Shown: positions 49,315-57,690 of the stretch, in pieces | Layout of the letters: each line of letters starts with the position of its first letter | Numbering within the stretch: the stretch's first letter is position 1 | Origin: JAYFNU01 sp964460755 | GTDB taxonomy: Bacteria; Bacillota; Clostridia; Oscillospirales; Ruminococcaceae | Reading direction: 5' to 3' | Assembly: GCA_964460755.1 (NCBI GenBank) | Contig: CAYWQL010000006.1 | Span: 17,906 to 81,905 of the forward strand | Length of the DNA: 64,000 bases | Position numbers and translations under genes: made by a program | The notes under the pieces: generated by a model | Told to the model about the DNA's origin: nothing | Seen by the model: the letters and a program-made list of their open reading frames with translations, nothing else | Databases searched by the model: none

Positions 49315-51063
49315 CTATTTCTTGTAAATATCTCTTTTCACATAGGTCGTATGAAGAATCGAGTGTGCCTTGTGGCTACCCGGCTTCTCAAGATATGTGT
49401 CGTAGATTTCCTTTACGCAGGGGTTTTCGTGGCTTTTTCTGAGTTCCATTGAGCTGTCTTCGCCGTAAAGCGCCTTTGCGCGCTCGGCGCGAAGGTCAAT
49501 AGTGTTACGGACATATCCGGGCTGATGAGGTTGTCCGCCGCCGTTTACACAGCCGCCGGGGCACGCCATAACCTCTACGAAGGCATAGTCCTTTTCGCCG
49601 CTCTTAATCATATCAAGAAGCTTCGAGGCATTCTCAAGACCTGAAGTAACGGCGACCTTGACCTTTGTACCCGCGAGGTCATATTCCGCTTCCTTAATAC
49701 CCTCAACGCCGCGAACGTCGTTGAAATCAACCTTGGCAAGGGGCTTGCCTGTGACGATTTCCGCAACAGTACGAAGAGCCGCTTCCATAACGCCGCCCGT
49801 TGCGCCGAAAATATGCGCCGCGCCTGAGGCGATGCCGAAGATGGGGTCAAAGGTTTCGTCAGGGAGCTCGTTAAAGACGATGCCCGCGTTTTTAATCATT
49901 TCGGCAAGCTCGCGAGTGGTAAGCGAAACGTCAATGTCGGGGCAACCGGATGCTGCCTGGTCTTCGCGTCCGATTTCAAACTTTTTCGCCGTGCAGGGCA
50001 TAATGCTGACTACGAAGATGTCCTTCGGGTCTATGCCCGCCTTTTCGGCGTAATAGGTTTTTGTGAGTGCTCCGAACATCTGCTGGGGTGACTTGCACGA
50101 GGAAAGATTGTCAATAAAATCGGGATAATATTCCTCGCAGAACTTTATCCAACCGGGGGAGCAGGAGGTTATAAGCGGAAGCTTTCCGCCGTTCTTAAGA
50201 CGCTCAAGAAGCTCGGTGCCTTCCTCCATAATCGTGACGTCCGCCGCTGTGTCGACGTCGAAAATCTTATCGAAGCCGAGACGACGCAGAGCCGCCGCAA
50301 GCTTGCCTTCGACGTTTGTCCCAATGGGCATTCCGAAGCACTCGCCAAGCTGTGCGCGAACCGACGGCGCGGGAGCGACGACGACGTGCTTTGTTTCGTC
50401 GGCAATAGCCGCCCAAACCTTACTTGTGTCGTCAACCTCTTTTAGTGCGCCCGTCGGGCAAACGGCGATACACTGTCCGCAGTTTACGCAGGACGTTTCG
50501 CCTAACGGAAGGTCAAACGCCGAACCGATGTGGGTATTAAATCCACGGCCGATAGGCCCGATAACGCCGACGTGTTGGTTTTGCTTACAAACGGCGACGC
50601 AGCGACGGCACAATATGCACTTGCTGTTGTCACGGATAAGGTGCGGAGTCGACTGCTCATATTCGGGAAGCATTTCAAACTTGCCGTATTTATCCGTTGA
50701 AGCGCCATATTCGTTTGCCAAAGTCTGAAGCTCGCAGTTTGTGCTGCGCGAGCAGGAAAGACAGTCCATACGGTGGTTGCTTAAAATAAGCTCAAGGGTT
50801 GTTTTGCGGGCGGTACGGAGCTTTTGCGTATTTGTAAATACCTCCATACCCTCCGTTGCGGGGGTTACGCACGAAGCCATAAGACCACGCGCGCCCTTTA
50901 CTTCGACCAAGCACATACGGCACGCGCCGATTGCGTTTATGTCTTTTAAGAAGCAAAGCGTCGGAATGCGAATACCAGATTTAACTGCGGCGTCAAGAAT
51001 AGTTGAGCCGTTAGGGACGGTAACCGTTATTCCGTTAATTTGTAATGAAATATTTTCACTCAT
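49315..51063 (-). CDS. hydA: NAD-linked [FeFe] hydrogenase catalytic subunit
   Basis: The 582-residue enzyme makes or uses H2. N-terminal [2Fe-2S] ligands are C37, C48, C51 and C65. A His-ligated cluster follows (H97, C101, C104, C110), then two [4Fe-4S] clusters (C149-C159, C192-C202). The H-cluster domain has TSCSPGW, MPCTAKKFE and MACPGGCVNGGGQP. With HydB and HydC it forms the trimeric enzyme that can couple NADH and ferredoxin to H2 (electron bifurcation is known for close relatives, inferred here). Maturases HydEFG are not in the window. Confidence 0.96.
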   Translation of the reverse strand: MSENISLQINGITVTVPNGSTILDAAVKSGIRIPTLCFLKDINAIGACRMCLVEVKGARGLMASCVTPATEGMEVFTNTQKLRTARKTTLELILSNHRMDCLSCSRSTNCELQTLANEYGASTDKYGKFEMLPEYEQSTPHLIRDNSKCILCRRCVAVCKQNQHVGVIGPIGRGFNTHIGSAFDLPLGETSCVNCGQCIAVCPTGALKEVDDTSKVWAAIADETKHVVVAPAPSVRAQLGECFGMPIGTNVEGKLAAALRRLGFDKIFDVDTAADVTIMEEGTELLERLKNGGKLPLITSCSPGWIKFCEEYYPDFIDNLSSCKSPQQMFGALTKTYYAEKAGIDPKDIFVVSIMPCTAKKFEIGREDQAASGCPDIDVSLTTRELAEMIKNAGIVFNELPDETFDPIFGIASGAAHIFGATGGVMEAALRTVAEIVTGKPLAKVDFNDVRGVEGIKEAEYDLAGTKVKVAVTSGLENASKLLDMIKSGEKDYAFVEVMACPGGCVNGGGQPHQPGYVRNTIDLRAERAKALYGEDSSMELRKSHENPCVKEIYDTYLEKPGSHKAHSILHTTYVKRDIYKK

Positions 51064-51084
51064 AATCAGTTTACCTTTCCTTTC

Positions 51085-52872
51085 TTATTTCTTGACTATC
51101 GCGCCGAATTTGCAGTTTTGCATACAAACGCCGCACTTAATACATTTGTCCTTATCAATAACGTGCGGCTCCTTGACGGTGCCTGTTATTGCGCCGGCGG
51201 GGCAGTTGCGCGCACAGAGGGTGCAGCCCTTGCACTTGTCGGCAATGATTTCAAAGTGAAGAAGGTCTTTGCAAACACCGGCAGGGCAACGCTTTTCCAC
51301 GACGTGAGCTTCATACTCGTCGCGGAAATAGCGAAGGGTAGAAAGCACGGGGTTCGGAGCGGTCTGTCCGAGTCCGCAAAGGGAGTTTGCCTTGATATAG
51401 TAACAAAGCTCTTCCATTTCGTCGAGGTCTTCAAGCGTTCCGTTGCCCGATGTGATTTTATCAAGCATTCCGAGAAGACGCTTTGTTCCTATGCGGCAGG
51501 GGGTACATTTTCCACACGACTCGTCGACGGTGAATTTCAAGAAGAATTTCGCGATATCAACCATGCAGGTGTCCTCGTCCATTACGATAAGTCCGCCCGA
51601 ACCCATCATCGAACCGATGGCGATAAGGTTATCGTAATCTATTGGAACATCGAGATTGTCTGTGGTTATACAACCGCCCGAAGGGCCGCCTGTCTGTGCC
51701 GCTTTAAATCTTTTTCCGTTAGGAATGCCGCCGCCGATATCATAAATAATGGTGCGAAGAGTCGTACCCATGGGTATTTCAACAAGACCCGTGTTGTTGA
51801 TTTTTCCGCCAAGAGCGAAGACCTTTGTGCCCTTGCTCTTTTCTGTACCCATTGAAGAGAACCATTCGGGTCCGTTAATGATAATCTGGGGAATGTTCGC
51901 GTAGGTTTCAACATTGTTAAGAATAGAGGGCTTTTGGAAAAGTCCCTTTACAGCGGGGAACGGGGGACGGGGACGAGGTTCGCCGCGCTTGCCTTCAATG
52001 GAGGTCATAAGAGCGGTTTCCTCACCGCAGACGAACGCGCCCGCGCCAAGCTTGATTTCAATATCGAAGCTGAAATCAGTTCCGAAAATGTTGTCGCCTA
52101 AAAGCCCGTATTCACGAGCTTGCTTTTGAGCGATAAGTAAACGCTGAACGGCGATAGGATACTCTGCGCGAACATAGATATAACCCTTGTTTGCGCCGAT
52201 AGCGTAACCCGCGATAGCCATAGCCTCAAGCACGACGTGCGGGTCGCCTTCAAGAACCGAGCGGTCCATAAACGCGCCGGGGTCGCCTTCGTCGGCGTTG
52301 CAGCAGACGTATTTCTGGTCGGAGGCATTGCCCGCCGCAAACTTCCACTTGAGTCCTGTTGGGAAGCCGGCGCCGCCGCGTCCGCGGAGTCCGCTGTCGA
52401 GAATAAGCTGGATAACCTGCTCGGGGGTCATCTCGGTAAGAACCTTACCAAGAGCCTTGTAGCCGTCCATAGCGATATACTCGTCTATAACCTCTGGGTT
52501 TATTACGCCGCAGTTGCGAAGAGCGATACGCTTTTGCTGCTTATAAAAGTTGGTGTCATTTAAGGATACATGAGTTCCCGCATCGTCTGCTTTGTTGTAA
52601 ACAAGACGGTGAACTATTCTTCCCTTAAGAAGATGCTCCTCAACGATTTCGGGAATGTCGTCAACCGTGACTCTGCTGTAAAACGTGCCTTCGGGATAGA
52701 CGACCATAACGGGACCGAGGGCGCAAAGACCGAAGCAACCGGTTTTTACGACACCGATTTCATCAGAAAGCCCCTTTGCGGCAAGCTCTTTTTCAAGAGT
52801 TTCGATAATTTTTGTACTTCCCGAAGAAGTACAGCCGGTACCGCCGCAAATCAATACATGTGAACGAATCAT
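51085..52872 (-). CDS. hydB: NADH-binding hydrogenase subunit (NuoF-like)
   Basis: The 595-residue flavoprotein binds NADH and FMN. An N-terminal thioredoxin-like [2Fe-2S] domain (CGGTGC, CFGLC) is followed by the NuoF core with GRGGAGFPTGLKW and FVCGEETALM. The cluster motif CGKCTPCRIG follows. The C-terminal ferredoxin domain carries two [4Fe-4S] sites (CKGCTLCARNC and CIKCGVCMQNC). It passes electrons between NAD(H) and the hydrogenase subunit. Confidence 0.95.
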   Translation of the reverse strand: MIRSHVLICGGTGCTSSGSTKIIETLEKELAAKGLSDEIGVVKTGCFGLCALGPVMVVYPEGTFYSRVTVDDIPEIVEEHLLKGRIVHRLVYNKADDAGTHVSLNDTNFYKQQKRIALRNCGVINPEVIDEYIAMDGYKALGKVLTEMTPEQVIQLILDSGLRGRGGAGFPTGLKWKFAAGNASDQKYVCCNADEGDPGAFMDRSVLEGDPHVVLEAMAIAGYAIGANKGYIYVRAEYPIAVQRLLIAQKQAREYGLLGDNIFGTDFSFDIEIKLGAGAFVCGEETALMTSIEGKRGEPRPRPPFPAVKGLFQKPSILNNVETYANIPQIIINGPEWFSSMGTEKSKGTKVFALGGKINNTGLVEIPMGTTLRTIIYDIGGGIPNGKRFKAAQTGGPSGGCITTDNLDVPIDYDNLIAIGSMMGSGGLIVMDEDTCMVDIAKFFLKFTVDESCGKCTPCRIGTKRLLGMLDKITSGNGTLEDLDEMEELCYYIKANSLCGLGQTAPNPVLSTLRYFRDEYEAHVVEKRCPAGVCKDLLHFEIIADKCKGCTLCARNCPAGAITGTVKEPHVIDKDKCIKCGVCMQNCKFGAIVKK

Positions 52873-52886
52873 TTTTCTTCCTCCGA

Positions 52887-53258
52887 TTATACCGATTGAT
52901 TACCAATGGTGTATTCTGTAACGACGTTACCGCCTTTAATGTGCTCCGCAACGACCCTTTTTGCTCTTTCGGGAGTCATTTTGACGTATGTGACCTTGTC
53001 GCCGCCTGCCGAGAAAACCTCGACGACAGGCTCGTACTGGCAGATGCCGATACAACCTGTTTGGGAAACGGAAACGGTCTCGGTCAAATTTTCCTTATTG
53101 ATTTCCTCAACAAAGGCGTTGAGAACGGGGCGCGCACCAGCCGCAATACCGCAGGTCGCCATACCGACTACAATACGAATGTCGGCAGAGCCTTCGCGAA
53201 TAGCAACCTTGCTTTTCATCTTTTCCTTGATGGCAGCTAATTCTTCCAAAGATTTCAT
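52887..53258 (-). CDS. Thioredoxin-like [2Fe-2S] ferredoxin
   Basis: The 123-residue protein has the NuoE-C/TRX-Fd fold with ligands in MATCGIAAGA and SQTGCIGICQYEP. It lies 14 bases before hydB and is a standard accessory in operons of trimeric and sensory hydrogenases. It may shuttle electrons between the two hydrogenase types (inference). Confidence 0.85.
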   Translation of the reverse strand: MKSLEELAAIKEKMKSKVAIREGSADIRIVVGMATCGIAAGARPVLNAFVEEINKENLTETVSVSQTGCIGICQYEPVVEVFSAGGDKVTYVKMTPERAKRVVAEHIKGGNVVTEYTIGNQSV

Positions 53259-53283
53259 TACTTTTTATCCTTTCGCAAGATAT

Positions 53284-53835
53284 TTATTTTTTATATTGTT
53301 CTTCTAAAAACTGTTTAATCCAGTCAAGAATTTCAAAACTGTTTATCGGAATGTCGCTTCCGAGGGTTTGCTTGATTTCAACTGTGCTTAGGTAAACCTG
53401 TTCGATATCGTCGACCGTATGTCGAAAGATAAAGTCAATATTGGGGTAGCCTTGAATTAGTGTGATTAGTGTAGATATTATGTCGCCAAGCGGGGTGAAA
53501 TCAATGTGATTTTTGTTGAATGTCGCTTTAAGGGTTGTTCCATGCCCGTCGGGATTTTCGCTTTGGGGAAGGGAATGAATAATAACGTCGCCGCCAGTCT
53601 GTTTTGCCGCTAAAAGCAGAAAAGGAATACCCATACCGACCTTTCGCGTCGTTCTCGTGGTGAAAAACGGATTCGATAGCTTTTCAACCTGTTCCTTTGT
53701 CATTCCGCAGCCATCGTCGATAACCGAGAAGGCAAGAAGGTCGCGGGTTTCTTCAATAAGAATTGTTATAACCGAAGCGCCCGCCTTAACCGAGTTCATG
53801 GCAATGTCGAGAATATTAAGCGATAGCTCTTTCAT
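53284..53835 (-). CDS. HATPase_c domain protein (histidine-kinase-like ATPase)
   Basis: The 183-residue protein is an isolated GHKL ATPase domain: N-box ILDIAMNSVKAG, DDGCGM, and G2 GMGIPFLL. There is no histidine phosphoacceptor or sensor domain. Similar single-domain ATPases accompany group D [FeFe] hydrogenases. ATG 53835 follows GGAGAAAA and overlaps the PHP gene stop by 4 bases, so the two are co-translated. It is probably a protein kinase or partner-switching module. Confidence 0.83.
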   Translation of the reverse strand: MKELSLNILDIAMNSVKAGASVITILIEETRDLLAFSVIDDGCGMTKEQVEKLSNPFFTTRTTRKVGMGIPFLLLAAKQTGGDVIIHSLPQSENPDGHGTTLKATFNKNHIDFTPLGDIISTLITLIQGYPNIDFIFRHTVDDIEQVYLSTVEIKQTLGSDIPINSFEILDWIKQFLEEQYKK

Positions 53836-54572
53836 ATGTCTTTTCTCCGCAGATAATCGAAAAACGCTTTGCGAATGTCGTCCGAATTTTGGTCGTCGCA
53901 ATCAAGCTTAATGAAATTTTCCGCTTCGCTTATGTTCCAAAGGTAATGCGCGTCGGAATCAGCGAAAGCTTTTACGCCAAGAAGCTTTGAATATTCGCGG
54001 ACGTAGGACTCAATATTGGACCTGTCGTGAAACTCCGCCGCAAGGTAGTCGGGATTTTGGGGATACGCGCCGAGTACCGCGACGATACCGTTTGCCGTTC
54101 GGTCGATATGCGCAGGATAGATAACTGCGTTAAAGGGCTTTACGAACTCATACGCTTGTTCAAGCGACAAGGTTGTCGCGTTAGGAAGAAAGTGTTCCTC
54201 CGTGCCGACTATGTTGTCGTTCTCGTCAAGTATCAGCTGTTCGCCGGCGACGTCCGGACGGTTTTTTATAAGTATGCGTTTTTCTTGCAGCGCTTCGTCG
54301 AAACGAGCCGCGTCCTCGAGCGTTTCAAAAAGAACGATAAAGTGGATATCCTCCGCCGTCGTTAACTCCACCCCCGCAATAGCGACCAAGTCGTTTTTTT
54401 CACACGCCCAATAAAAAGCGGTACAGTTCTTGGTGGAATTGTGGTCGGTAAGAGCTACGATTTGAAGCCCGTTAAGCTTAGCCATGCCTGCAATGTTGTT
54501 GACGGTCATATCGTTATCCGCGCAGGGAGATAGGCAGGAATGAATGTGAAGGTCGTAAAAAAACTTTTTCAT
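53832..54572 (-). CDS. PHP-domain phosphoesterase
   Basis: The roughly 246-residue protein has the PHP metal motifs DLHIHSCLSPCADND, ALTDHNS, GVELTT and, near the end, AFADSDAHYLWN. PHP proteins are metal-dependent phosphoesterases; the substrate is unknown. Position inside the hydrogenase operon suggests it reverses phosphorylation or hydrolyses a signal made by the ATPase-type neighbours (inference). The Met at 54572 is chosen because it starts just after the upstream stop. Confidence 0.85.
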   Translation of the reverse strand: MKKFFYDLHIHSCLSPCADNDMTVNNIAGMAKLNGLQIVALTDHNSTKNCTAFYWACEKNDLVAIAGVELTTAEDIHFIVLFETLEDAARFDEALQEKRILIKNRPDVAGEQLILDENDNIVGTEEHFLPNATTLSLEQAYEFVKPFNAVIYPAHIDRTANGIVAVLGAYPQNPDYLAAEFHDRSNIESYVREYSKLLGVKAFADSDAHYLWNISEAENFIKLDCDDQNSDDIRKAFFDYLRRKDI

Positions 54573-54577
54573 AAGAA

Positions 54578-54904
54578 CTAAAGCAACGACGCAAGCTTTT
54601 TGCAAACAGAATAGGCGCTTTCGTCAGCCCTTAAAAGAGTGACGCCTTTTTCCGCCGCTAAAGCTATAACATCTTTGTCGACCTCGGAGTTTTCCGCAAT
54701 GATAACGCAGGAAAGGTCAATAAGCGTCGCGACGGCGATAATGTTCTGATTTGTCATTATCGTTACCCACGCGTTTCCGCTTTCGGCGTTTCCCATAACC
54801 CAGCTTAGAAGGTCACCGACATATGCTCCGTCGATTTTCCTTTCGCCGTCGTTAAGGCAAAGCACTTCGAAACCGGTCTTATTTATCAGTTCATTTACCG
54901 TCAT
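54578..54904 (-). CDS. DRTGG-domain protein (second copy)
   Basis: The 108-residue protein resembles the DRTGG domain found in phosphotransacetylase-like and CBS proteins, with GAYVGDLLSWVMGNAESG and WVTIMTNQNIIAVA. The domain is a presumed ligand-binding fold. A related gene lies upstream at 56648. It overlaps the sensory hydrogenase gene by 4 bases. Confidence 0.75.
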   Translation of the reverse strand: MTVNELINKTGFEVLCLNDGERKIDGAYVGDLLSWVMGNAESGNAWVTIMTNQNIIAVATLIDLSCVIIAENSEVDKDVIALAAEKGVTLLRADESAYSVCKKLASLL

Positions 54905-56193
54905 TTTTTCTCGTCCGCCTCTTTGTCGGAAAGCATATGAATGCGTTCCCTCATTCGTACGATACAGTCGTCTATAACAGCGTTGCCCCTTATGATGTCC
55001 TCGGCGAATGCGTGACAGGTAGGCGCGCCGCAGGAGCCGCAGTCGAGGTCGGGAAGATTTTCGCGGATTTTTTGAATGTCGCCCATCTTCTTGAACGCCT
55101 CGTCCATGTCCTCAGAGAGCTTTGTCGCAGGCTTATAGATAACGTCGTTCTGGTCAATAAATTCCTTCGGAATAAAGGTTTTGTCCGTCGGGTTATCGGT
55201 AAAATCCCAATTCTGAGAAACGGGAAGATAACGCTTGAGCGTTTGAAGTCTCGCCTTCGCTATATAGGGGTTTTCAACGGTCATAACTCCGCCGACGCAA
55301 CCGCCGGGACAAGCGTTAAGCTCAATGAAGTCAAGAGAAGGGAAGGAGCCGTTGTCGATTTCCTCTAAAACGCGAATAACGTTCTCGATACCGTCCGCCG
55401 CAAGATAGCGGTCATTAAATATCGCGGACGATTCTCCGCCCGTTGACGCCCAGCCAAGACCAATCATTCCCGTTCTTGAAACGGGCACGGGCGTCATCTT
55501 GTTCTTCATAAGTCCCAAAATCGCGAAGTATACGTCGCTTATTGAAATGACGAGGTCGATGTTGTTTCCGTCAGTCGCGTTTTTGACGTAGCTTACCTTT
55601 GCGGGACACGGGGAGATGAAGCAAATTCCGATGTCCTCCGGCTTTAACTCGGGGTGCTTGGACATTGCCCTTGCTCTCGCAAGGCGTCCGGCAACCTCGA
55701 TAGGCGGATAAATAGGCATAACGTTGTCGCAAAGATACGGAAAGCGAAGACTTATAAGTCTTACAACGACGGGACACGCCGAGCTTATAACGGGTTTTTC
55801 GATGTCAGGACGCTTGAGATACCGCCTTGTGTATCCCGAAACAACCTCTGCGGCGCGGGCGACCTCATAGATGTCGTCAAAGCCGTAGTCGAGAAGCCCT
55901 TGAAGCATATAGTCAATGTCCTCGAGATTGTCAAACTGACCGTATAGTGTCGGCGCGGGGAGAGCAACCTTGTATTTAAACTTGTTTATGTCCTCAAGCT
56001 TGTCGTATATGGCTTTTTTTGCCTTGTAAGGACATATTCTAATACATTCTCCGCAGTCGATACACCGTTCGGAATCAATGGTTGCGTGACCGTCGCGAAT
56101 TCTTATAGCCTCGGTCGGACAACGCTTCAAGCAATTTGTGCAACCCTTGCACTTTTCAAGGTCCAAAGAAACCGAGTGGTTATATCCAGTCAT
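54901..56193 (-). CDS. Sensory-type [FeFe] hydrogenase (HydS/group D-like)
   Basis: The 430-residue protein has two N-terminal [4Fe-4S] sites (C15-C25 and C44-C54), an H-cluster domain, and a C-terminal cluster domain (LPDLDCGSCGAPTC, about 379-395). The L1 motif is SSACP (A139, C140), L2 SPCPAK (C196), L3 NACPGGC (C295, C299). Alanine replaces the proton-relay cysteine of catalytic enzymes, as in Thermotoga HydS, and GGGQP after L3 is altered. These changes and the ATPase/DRTGG/PHP neighbours point to H2 or redox sensing rather than bulk turnover. Confidence 0.88.
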   Translation of the reverse strand: MTGYNHSVSLDLEKCKGCTNCLKRCPTEAIRIRDGHATIDSERCIDCGECIRICPYKAKKAIYDKLEDINKFKYKVALPAPTLYGQFDNLEDIDYMLQGLLDYGFDDIYEVARAAEVVSGYTRRYLKRPDIEKPVISSACPVVVRLISLRFPYLCDNVMPIYPPIEVAGRLARARAMSKHPELKPEDIGICFISPCPAKVSYVKNATDGNNIDLVISISDVYFAILGLMKNKMTPVPVSRTGMIGLGWASTGGESSAIFNDRYLAADGIENVIRVLEEIDNGSFPSLDFIELNACPGGCVGGVMTVENPYIAKARLQTLKRYLPVSQNWDFTDNPTDKTFIPKEFIDQNDVIYKPATKLSEDMDEAFKKMGDIQKIRENLPDLDCGSCGAPTCHAFAEDIIRGNAVIDDCIVRMRERIHMLSDKEADEKK

Positions 56194-56218
56194 TTCGGTT
56201 ACCTCTCAAAAGAAAAGC

Positions 56219-56644
56219 TTAATTTACGTCTACCCTCATATTGATTGTCGTACCCTTTCCAAGCTTCGACTGAATGTCGATAAAGTCGGTGTACTTTTTC
56301 ATATTTGGTAGCCCCATGCCTGCGCCGAAACCAAACGAGCGAATTGTATCGGGCGCGGTGGAAAAGCCCTCCTGCATAGCAAGAGAAATGTCGGCAATAC
56401 CGGGTCCTTCGTCCACAAGGACAATTTCGATTTTTTCCGGAAAGACGAGCACAGTCGCTTTTCCGCCGCCCGCGTGTATTACCATATTGATTTCGCCCTC
56501 ATACATCGCGATAGACACGCGACGGATAATTTCGGGCGAAAAGCCGAGCTGCCGAAGCTCTTTTTTGATGATGATTGAAGCCTCGCCTGCCGAGGAAAAG
56601 TTTTCGCCGTCTACGTCAAAGGTATACTTTATTGGTTCAGCCAT
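56219..56644 (-). CDS. RsbW-like serine kinase/anti-sigma ATPase
   Basis: The 141-residue GHKL ATPase has the N-box SIAMYEGEINMVIHA, VDEGPGI and GFGAGMGLPNMK, as in RsbW and SpoIIAB, which phosphorylate anti-anti-sigma factors. No sigma factor or anti-anti-sigma gene is in the operon, so the partner may be another operon product. Such genes regularly accompany sensory hydrogenases. Confidence 0.85.
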   Translation of the reverse strand: MAEPIKYTFDVDGENFSSAGEASIIIKKELRQLGFSPEIIRRVSIAMYEGEINMVIHAGGGKATVLVFPEKIEIVLVDEGPGIADISLAMQEGFSTAPDTIRSFGFGAGMGLPNMKKYTDFIDIQSKLGKGTTINMRVDVN

Positions 56645-56647
56645 AGG

Positions 56648-56992
56648 CTACTTTTTTCCGATAAGACCGTTTGAGTAGAGTATCCCGCACGCCTCGTAAA
56701 GGCGAAAGTCGGTCGTCATAATCACTATTCCGTTGGCTTTTGCAAGTTCAATCATCTCGGCGGTGGGAACCTTGCTGCGAACAAGCGCGACGCACTTCAT
56801 ATCCATCATTGCCGCCGTGCGGATAACCTGTTCGTTAACAAGTCCGGTCAGAAGTAAAGCTTGGTCCTTAACGTAAGCTAACACGTCGCTCATCATATCG
56901 CTTCCGCAGGCAGCTAACACATCGTTGTCAAGGTTTTCTTCTCCGCTTAACACCTTAGCGTTAAGAAGCGACTTAATCTCACTAATCTTCAT
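56648..56992 (-). CDS. DRTGG-domain protein (first copy)
   Basis: The 114-residue protein contains LLTGLVNEQVIRTAAMMDMKC and the same fold pattern as the 108-residue protein at 54578. The two are diverged paralogues placed on either side of the ATPase and sensory hydrogenase genes. It is a presumed ligand-binding regulator with unknown ligand. Confidence 0.75.
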   Translation of the reverse strand: MKISEIKSLLNAKVLSGEENLDNDVLAACGSDMMSDVLAYVKDQALLLTGLVNEQVIRTAAMMDMKCVALVRSKVPTAEMIELAKANGIVIMTTDFRLYEACGILYSNGLIGKK

Positions 56993-57004
56993 ACACGTAA
57001 TCTC

Positions 57005-57493
57005 TTAATACTTCGCCAGAATATCCGTAAGCATATCTGGCGTCAGGCGACCGTAAACGTCGTCGTTAATCATCATAACGGGAGCAAGTCCGCACGCACC
57101 GACGCATCTGCAGTCGGCAAGCGAAAATTTTCCGTCAGGAGTGGTTTCGCCGCTTTTGATTTTCAAAATTTCCTGCATCTTGTCGAAGATGTCGCCCGAG
57201 CCTTTGACGTAGCAGGCGGTTCCAAGACAGATTGAGATTTTGTTTTTGCCCTTCGGGTAAAGTGAAAACTGGGAATAGAAGGTAGCAACGCCGTAAACCT
57301 CCGAAAGAGGAACGTTTAAGCCTTTGGCAATCATGGTCTGAACCTCGATAGGAAGGTAGCCATAGATTTCCTGCGCTTTTTGAAGCGTAGGCATTAGAAC
57401 GCCCTTTTCCGTTTTGTGCTCGGCGATGTACTCCTCAAGCTGCTTTTGCTGCGCCTTTGTTCCTTCAAAGGGCACGCTTGTTATGGTACTCAT
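57005..57493 (-). CDS. hydC: Hydrogenase [2Fe-2S] subunit (NuoE-like)
   Basis: The 162-residue thioredoxin-like protein has a helical N-terminal part (KTEKGVLMPTLQKAQEIYGY) and [2Fe-2S] ligands in CLGTACYVKGS and CRCVGACGLAP. It is the small subunit of the trimeric HydABC enzyme. It is the first gene of the ten-gene minus-strand operon, with GGAGG before the ATG and a TATAAT box (57532-57537) upstream. Confidence 0.95.
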   Translation of the reverse strand: MSTITSVPFEGTKAQQKQLEEYIAEHKTEKGVLMPTLQKAQEIYGYLPIEVQTMIAKGLNVPLSEVYGVATFYSQFSLYPKGKNKISICLGTACYVKGSGDIFDKMQEILKIKSGETTPDGKFSLADCRCVGACGLAPVMMINDDVYGRLTPDMLTDILAKY

Positions 57494-57580
57494 AGAATAA
57501 CCTCCGAATTGAATTATATATATGCTTGTCTATTATAAAGTATTTGTTAAATAAATACCATACTTTTTGCAGATTTTTAG

Positions 57581-57622
57581 ACAAAAAAATTTCACCTCAT
57601 CTGTAAAAAAACGGGGTGAAAT
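57581..57622 (-). terminator. Terminator of the phosphatase-like gene
   Basis: ATTTCACCTC pairs with GGGGTGAAAT (one G-U). Read on the minus strand it is followed by seven T. Confidence 0.75.
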
Positions 57623-57690
57623 TATAGTAACAATAAACAAAACAATTATTTACACAACGCCGCCACTTAAAAATAGCGTTGTTGTTTTGC

